From: Robiginitalea biformata HTCC2501
Lineage (GTDB): Bacteria > Bacteroidota > Bacteroidia > Flavobacteriales > Flavobacteriaceae
NCBI RefSeq assembly: GCF_000024125.1
Contig: NC_013222.1
Location: forward strand, 2,148,501 to 2,212,500
Direction of reading: 5' to 3'
Length of the DNA stretch: 64,000 nucleotides
Both the position numbers and the translations under genes were made by a program. Shown here piece after piece: positions 59,554 through 64,000 of the stretch; position 1 is the first letter of the stretch; every line of letters begins with the position of its first letter. Under the pieces are notes generated by a model that searched no databases, was not told where the DNA came from, and saw nothing but the letters and a program-made list of their open reading frames with translations.

Positions 59554-60795
59554 TTAGTTTCCCCGGAATTTAAAGTCTTTGTCAAAACCCAATTCCGCCA
59601 GCAGGCCGCTGACTTCCTCTTCATCCGTGTTGATCCGTACGATGCGCTTTTCGTCCACGCCCATCAGGCTCAGCTCGCGCTTGATGGCCCGGTAATTCGA
59701 CGGATTGATGGTGGCGATGATCAGATGGTCGAAGGCGTCATTCTCAAAGGCGCTGATCGGACTTACGTAGATTTCATCCACGTGCAATTCGTGGTAATCG
59801 ATATCGATCCAACGGACGATATTGAAAAACCGGTTTCTCTTATTGGTGGTCAGGACGTGTTGCCCGAAGGATCCCGAGCTGTAGACAATTACTTTCGACC
59901 CCGGTGTAACGCCAACAAAGGGGTTGAATATCAATTTGTCGTCCCTGTCGTAGATGAGCCCGCCCGAGCGGACGAGTATCTGGGAATACAGGTAATATCG
60001 GATTTGTTCGCTGAGGTTTTGCTCGTCGAGCACCGGCTGTAGCTTGGTTTTCAGGTAGTGCATCAGCAAACCGAGCCGGTAATATTCCATCTGCGGGTTT
60101 TCGATGGATTTTACGATGGAATCGTGTCGCTGCCGGTAGTAATACAGGGGTATTTTGCTAACGGTCAACCGCTTGCAGATTGCCAGGTAGGAATAGGTGA
60201 TGGCGGCGTCCTCGCCCATGATGATCTCGTCGGGTACATCAAAGAGGACCTGGCCCAGCAACTCCCGCCTGAAGAGTTTGTTCCACACGTAGGTGGAAAT
60301 GCCGTGCTCGCAAAATTGCCCGTTGTAGATGGCGTTGGGCAAAATCTCCTCCTGCAGTTCCCGCTGGTTGTAGATCCCGGCGGTTTTGGGTTTGATTGTT
60401 TCGATTTTCCCGTTGAATTCCCGGAAATGCCCGGTCACCACCAGGTCGGAATCGTTTGCCTCGGCCAGTTTGTAGAGGATATCCAGGTAATAGTTGTCCA
60501 CCCAGTCGTCTCCGTCCACAAAGGCGATGTACTTGCCCCGGGCATTCTTAAGGCCTTCCTTCCGCGCACTCACCAGGCCGCCGTTTTCCTTGTGGATCAC
60601 CCGGACCCGGGGGTCTTTTTCGGCGTAGGCATCGCAAATTTCCGGGCATCCGTCCGGGCTGCCGTCGTCCACCAGGATCAATTCAAAATTCTCGAACGAT
60701 TGATTTAAAAGACTCTCGACGCACTGAGGCAAATAGGCCTCAATCCTGTAAATGGGTACGATAACGCTTATCTGGGCTGTGTCCAACGAAATCAA
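59554..60795 (-). CDS. GT2 glycosyltransferase with C-terminal Rossmann-like domain
   Basis: This 413-residue protein begins with TTG (60795 or 60786), as no ATG is in frame. The GT2 domain (about 8-230) shows ISVIVPIYRIEAYLPQCV, LILVDDGSPDG and the DxD motif FVDGDDWVDNYY. The last 130 residues look like a small nucleotide-binding fold (VTPGSKVIVYSSGSFGQHVL, FDHLIIATINPSNYRAIKRE). This pairing is frequent in Firmicutes wall-polymer clusters, so horizontal transfer is possible. It lies 44 bases after the first SDR gene. Confidence 0.86.
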   Translation of the reverse strand: MISLDTAQISVIVPIYRIEAYLPQCVESLLNQSFENFELILVDDGSPDGCPEICDAYAEKDPRVRVIHKENGGLVSARKEGLKNARGKYIAFVDGDDWVDNYYLDILYKLAEANDSDLVVTGHFREFNGKIETIKPKTAGIYNQRELQEEILPNAIYNGQFCEHGISTYVWNKLFRRELLGQVLFDVPDEIIMGEDAAITYSYLAICKRLTVSKIPLYYYRQRHDSIVKSIENPQMEYYRLGLLMHYLKTKLQPVLDEQNLSEQIRYYLYSQILVRSGGLIYDRDDKLIFNPFVGVTPGSKVIVYSSGSFGQHVLTTNKRNRFFNIVRWIDIDYHELHVDEIYVSPISAFENDAFDHLIIATINPSNYRAIKRELSLMGVDEKRIVRINTDEEEVSGLLAELGFDKDFKFRGN

Positions 60796-60839
60796 CTTTA
60801 ATTTATCCCTCTTATATTATTTTATCTATACTCCCCCGG

Positions 60840-61586
60840 TTAAATATATTCCCCGCCGGTAATCCGGATCAGCGACCCCGTAGTCATACAGGATTCCTCC
60901 GAAATCAGGTACATAACAGCCGGGACCGGGTCCTGCTTGCTGAGCATCCGGCCCATCGGAATAGCGGCTGAGGCCTCCCGTTTCAATTCGCTTTCGCTTT
61001 TACCTTCGCTGGCCCGCAATTTCAGTTCCCCTTCCGTATCCGTCCAACCCATCACCACGTAATTAGACCGGATTCCATGCCGGGCGTAATGGTGGGAAAT
61101 GTGGGTAGACAGCGTGTAGAGCGAACTCTTGGTTAGCGCATAGGCGGTCCGATCCATTTCCCCGTAATCCATGTGGGCGGACCCAAAGAAGATGATGGAG
61201 CCCGAATTTTGTTCCATCATCGATTTCACAACGTGTTTTAACAGGAAATACGGGGCTTTGAGGTTGACGTTAAAAACGCTGTCGAACACTTCCTCATCCG
61301 TATCGGTCAGTGAGGCAACCGGGGTAATCCCGGCATAGACCACCAGGGCGTCCACCTTGGTGAACCGACGGAGGGTCTCCCGGTGGAAATTTTCAATTTC
61401 CCTGATACTGTTCAGGTCGATGGGGTGGAAGTAGAGCCGGTCTGCCTTCCCGGACGCCTGGATGATTTCCTTCCCCTCCCGGGCATCCCGGCCACAAAAA
61501 GATACATTGTACCCTTTCTCGAGGCAAGCACTCAGAATTTCCCTGCCGACGCCTTTGGCGCCGCCGAGTATCATAACAGTTTTCAT
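60840..61586 (-). CDS. SDR oxidoreductase, first gene of the long glycan operon
   Basis: This 248-residue short-chain dehydrogenase has the loop GGAKGVGREIL and a Ser...Tyr-x-x-x-Lys set in FFGSAHMDYG and TAYALTKSS. The usual NNAG reads VYAGIT, a variation. The cofactor acidic residue region CGRDAREG fits NADP. It has a -7 box just upstream and heads a ten-gene leftward run. Its substrate is unknown; sugar or polyol oxidation is likely from context. Confidence 0.83.
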   Translation of the reverse strand: MKTVMILGGAKGVGREILSACLEKGYNVSFCGRDAREGKEIIQASGKADRLYFHPIDLNSIREIENFHRETLRRFTKVDALVVYAGITPVASLTDTDEEVFDSVFNVNLKAPYFLLKHVVKSMMEQNSGSIIFFGSAHMDYGEMDRTAYALTKSSLYTLSTHISHHYARHGIRSNYVVMGWTDTEGELKLRASEGKSESELKREASAAIPMGRMLSKQDPVPAVMYLISEESCMTTGSLIRITGGEYI

Positions 61587-61621
61587 GGATGTTCCGATTA
61601 ACCGGTTTCTAGCGGTCCGCT

Positions 61622-61629
61622 CAAAACTA
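61622..61629 (-). promoter_or_regulatory. Flavobacterial -7 box for the SDR/ATP-grasp/GT operon
   Basis: Read leftward the sequence is TAGTTTTG, an exact TAnnTTTG match, 36 bases before the ATG at 61586. No clear -33 TTG is at the usual spacing. It separates this operon from the sugar-transferase unit. Confidence 0.5.
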
Positions 61630-61716
61630 CATATTTATTGCCAGTGCAGGGATTTTCGTCTATATAATGAAACGATAATCCGATTAAGTCGATTTTTCCG
61701 ACACGCCGGGCTTCCC

Positions 61717-61734
61717 CGGGTTGCCGGCAACCCG
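61717..61734. repeat. 18-bp perfect palindrome after the sugar transferase gene
   Basis: CGGGTTGCCGGCAACCCG is self-complementary over all 18 bases. It lies ten bases beyond the sugar transferase stop and can fold as a 7-bp stem with a 4-base loop. It could end that transcript, though no T run follows on either strand, or serve as an operator. Confidence 0.6.
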
Positions 61735-61744
61735 ATTCCGGGCC

Positions 61745-62365
61745 TCAGGCTTCCGTTCCCGGCGGGCTGCCTGTAAATGTTGGCATCGTATTGCTTTCAC
61801 TGGCGGAAATACCTTCCTGCCGGAAGACTTTTTTTACAGTCAGCAACAGGATTTTCAGGTCGGTGGCCAGGCTGATATGGTTCACATACCATACGTCCAG
61901 GGCAAACTTCTGCTCCCAACTGATGGCGTTGCGCCCGTTGACCTGCGCCCACCCGGTGATCCCGGGGCGTACCCGGTGGCGCTTGGCCTGTTCCTCGTTG
62001 TACAGGGGGAGGTATTTGACTAGCAGCGGGCGGGGCCCGACGATGGACATATCCCCTTTGATTACGTTGATCAGCTGCAGCAGCTCGTCCAGGGAGGCCT
62101 TGCGGATGAATTTGCCGACCCGGGTAATGCGCTGCACGTCGGGCAGCAAATTGCCGTCCGCGTCTTTTTTGTCGTTCATCGTCTTGAATTTGATGATCTT
62201 AAAAAGGCGTTCGTCCTTGCCCGGGCGTTGCTGGAAGAAAAATGGCTGCCCCTGGTTGCTGATTGCCAGGATCAGCGTGATGATTACCAGCAGGGGGCTT
62301 AATAGCAAAACGGCGATCAGGGCAGTGAGAAAATCCAGGAAATGCTTAATTCGTCGGTAGGTCAT
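61745..62365 (-). CDS. Initiating sugar transferase (PglC/WcaJ short type)
   Basis: This 206-residue phosphoglycosyl transferase moves a sugar phosphate onto undecaprenyl phosphate to start a glycan. It has one re-entrant or transmembrane helix (about 12-33), KIIKFKTMNDKKD, the SLDELLQLINVIKGDMS motif and VGPRPLL, followed by VRPGITGWAQVNGRN. The short form lacks the extra N-terminal helices of WbaP. It lies 34 bases after a GT4 gene. Confidence 0.94.
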   Translation of the reverse strand: MTYRRIKHFLDFLTALIAVLLLSPLLVIITLILAISNQGQPFFFQQRPGKDERLFKIIKFKTMNDKKDADGNLLPDVQRITRVGKFIRKASLDELLQLINVIKGDMSIVGPRPLLVKYLPLYNEEQAKRHRVRPGITGWAQVNGRNAISWEQKFALDVWYVNHISLATDLKILLLTVKKVFRQEGISASESNTMPTFTGSPPGTEA

Positions 62366-62399
62366 GGCCGTTCAATTTACGAATAGATACATGCGGAAC

Positions 62400-63578
62400 C
62401 TAGGCGGTTTTATGACTTTGTTCCAGGCGACGGTACTCTTCGAGGATCAGCTTCCAAACGGACTCCTGTTCGTACCGGCCCGCGATCATGGGACGCGCCT
62501 TTTGCGCGAGACTGGCCAGCAGATCGGGCTCGAGGATAAAGCGCTCCATGGCATCCCTGAGGGGTTCCAGCTGCTGGGGCGGGATGATCAGGCCGTTTAC
62601 CTCGTGCTCAATGATTTCGTTGCATCCGTTGATGTCGGTGACAATTGCGGGCAAGCCCATGGACCCGGCCTCCATCGGGACATTCGGGAATCCCTCCCGG
62701 TAGGTCGGGAATACCAGGGCATCTGATATAGCCAGGTACGGACGCACGTCCTTTTTCGGGCCAACATACATGATTTGCGGGTGCGTATCTATGGCCTGGT
62801 GCGTCTCGGGCTTTAGCGGGTCCAATTCGGATTCGTAATGGCCGATCATCAGGAGCCTGATGTCCGGGTGTGTTTTGCAGAGCCCGGTAAATGCGGCCAC
62901 CAGTTCATTGATGCCCTTATCCCGGACCAACCTACCGATAAAGATAAATATCAGGTGCGATGGTTTAAACCCGATTTCCCGATAGATCTCGTTTCGGGTT
63001 TCGGGGCTTATGCGATCCTGGGAGAAAGCCTCGGTATCCACTCCGTTGGAGCTTCCCTTGCCCAATACGGACATTTTCCGGTCCGGTGCAAGCCGCAACT
63101 CCAGGGCGAGGGACTTCAGGTTGTGCGAATTTGGGTATACGTGTGTGGCGAGCCGATAAGTGAGCCGCTCAATCCAGATCAGCAGGGCGCGTTTCAACCC
63201 GGTTTCCACCACCAGCGGGAGTCCGGCGATGTCGTGCATCCGGAAGGGCACGCGGGCCAGATAGGCCGCGAGCATGCCCACGAGCCCGGCTTTGGGCGTA
63301 TGGGTATGCACAAACAGCGGTTTTTCCTTTCGCAGGATGCGGTATAGCTTGTAGACGGCCCGAATATCCGTCGCCGGGGTGATCTTCCGCGTCAATTGCA
63401 GGGTATAGCCGCGTACCCCCTGGGTTTCGGCAGCTTTTTCCAGGGCACCCTCCGGGTGGGAGGACGCCACCGCCACCACATCGTAGTCCCCGGACATATA
63501 GCCCAGCTGGCCGCGCAGCAGAAAGGCTATGGATGCGGGGATGGTGGCAACTCGGAACAGTTTTGGTTTATCCGGCAT
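62400..63578 (-). CDS. GT4 family glycosyltransferase
   Basis: This 392-residue GT-B enzyme has an N-terminal acceptor domain and a C-terminal donor domain. IFIFIGRLVRDKGINELV begins the donor part; the conserved Glu-x7-Glu motif is in REGFPNVPMEAGSMG. It should add a sugar from a nucleotide donor to the lipid-linked glycan begun by the sugar transferase next to it. Donor is unknown. Confidence 0.93.
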   Translation of the reverse strand: MPDKPKLFRVATIPASIAFLLRGQLGYMSGDYDVVAVASSHPEGALEKAAETQGVRGYTLQLTRKITPATDIRAVYKLYRILRKEKPLFVHTHTPKAGLVGMLAAYLARVPFRMHDIAGLPLVVETGLKRALLIWIERLTYRLATHVYPNSHNLKSLALELRLAPDRKMSVLGKGSSNGVDTEAFSQDRISPETRNEIYREIGFKPSHLIFIFIGRLVRDKGINELVAAFTGLCKTHPDIRLLMIGHYESELDPLKPETHQAIDTHPQIMYVGPKKDVRPYLAISDALVFPTYREGFPNVPMEAGSMGLPAIVTDINGCNEIIEHEVNGLIIPPQQLEPLRDAMERFILEPDLLASLAQKARPMIAGRYEQESVWKLILEEYRRLEQSHKTA

Positions 63579-63662
63579 GAATGGTTTTCAATTTAGCGGG
63601 GGAGCGCCCCCTTAGAGTGTCAAACGGTTCCTGGCCGGATTTCATATATCGGTTTCGCAATT

Positions 63663-64000
63663 TCAATTCCCCAGGACTTGCCGGTAGAGATCTAAATATC
63701 TGTCTACCATTGTATTGATGTCGTATTTCTCGGCCCGCTGCTGACAGCGTTTTTTCACCGCATCGTAGTGTTGCGGGTCTTCGTCCAACTTGCGGATCTC
63801 GGCGGCCAGGGCGTCCGGGTCATTGTCAGGCACCAGGATCCCCGCACCCCCAACTACCTCAGAAAGCCCCGGGGCGTCCGTCGCCACAAATGGCTTGCCG
63901 CTGGCCAGCGCCTCGACGCTCGAGAGGGAAAGGCCTTCGTAATGGGAGGAAAGCACCACGATATCCGCCGTTTTCAACAACCGGGGGACATCGGGACGGA
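63663..64000 (-). CDS. GT4/GT1-like glycosyltransferase, C-terminal part (cut by window edge)
   Basis: About 112 residues are visible, and the frame stays open to the right edge. The sequence matches the end of a GT-B glycosyltransferase: ADIVVLSSHYEGLSLSSVEA with the Glu pair, then ATDAPGLSEVVGGAGILV and a helical C-terminus. It lies 84 bases before the GT4 gene at 63578. Confidence 0.88.
   Translation of the reverse strand, partial: RPDVPRLLKTADIVVLSSHYEGLSLSSVEALASGKPFVATDAPGLSEVVGGAGILVPDNDPDALAAEIRKLDEDPQHYDAVKKRCQQRAEKYDINTMVDRYLDLYRQVLGN

Overview
The window comes from a relatively GC-rich member of the Bacteroidota, most likely a marine Flavobacteriaceae (a Robiginitalea- or Muricauda-like lineage would fit, but the genus cannot be proved from this window). 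The evidence is a SusC/SusD pair, a UnbV/ASPIC repeat lipoprotein, LptD and TamB of the Bacteroidota type, BshA (bacillithiol), double-DUF2061 next to CysCDN, and several intergenic TAnnTTTG boxes, the -7 element of flavobacterial sigma-A promoters. Forty-nine protein genes are supported, one of them a frameshifted sulfatase and one cut by the right edge. No tRNA, rRNA, CRISPR array or insertion sequence was seen.

Region 1 (1-20.0 kb) is catabolic and accessory. It holds a VWA/TonB-plug fusion protein, two secreted hydrolases, a susC-susD unit closed by a clear hairpin terminator and followed by a UnbV repeat lipoprotein, a secreted xylose-isomerase-like protein, a GH130 glycosidase/phosphorylase with a sulfatase carrying two one-base frameshifts, a VanX-type dipeptidase and a Gfo/Idh/MocA oxidoreductase. 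Together they look like a small polysaccharide utilisation locus, perhaps for a sulfated mannose-containing glycan.

Region 2 (20.1-48.5 kb) is mostly housekeeping. It contains a six-gene operon read leftward (tsaD, a TfoX-like gene, rsmE, a DUF4159 gene, an AI-2E family permease and a THUMP-like methyltransferase), the divergent tamB, the glycolytic operon pfkA-gapA-sugar kinase behind a perfect 16-bp palindrome, ridA, lptD, and the divergent amidase, mlaD and two Fe-S protein genes. A NagZ-beta-lactamase fusion and bshA follow. The block ends with the sulfate activation operon cysQ-DUF2061-cysC-cysD-cysN.

Region 3 (50-64 kb) holds an OmpA-family protein and then a surface polysaccharide cluster read leftward. 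One unit contains two GT4-type transferases and a PglC-like initiating sugar transferase. A second unit, starting behind its own -7 box at 61.6 kb, has ten closely spaced genes: an SDR, a GT2 with an extra Rossmann-like domain, an ATP-grasp ligase, two more SDRs, two GT2s and three FemAB/GNAT-like transferases. The SDR/ATP-grasp/GT2/FemAB-like combination is the best candidate here for an undescribed biosynthetic system, probably making and aminoacylating or acylating an unusual glycan. The nearby PAPS-forming operon, with no PAPS reductase in view, could supply sulfate for glycan decoration.
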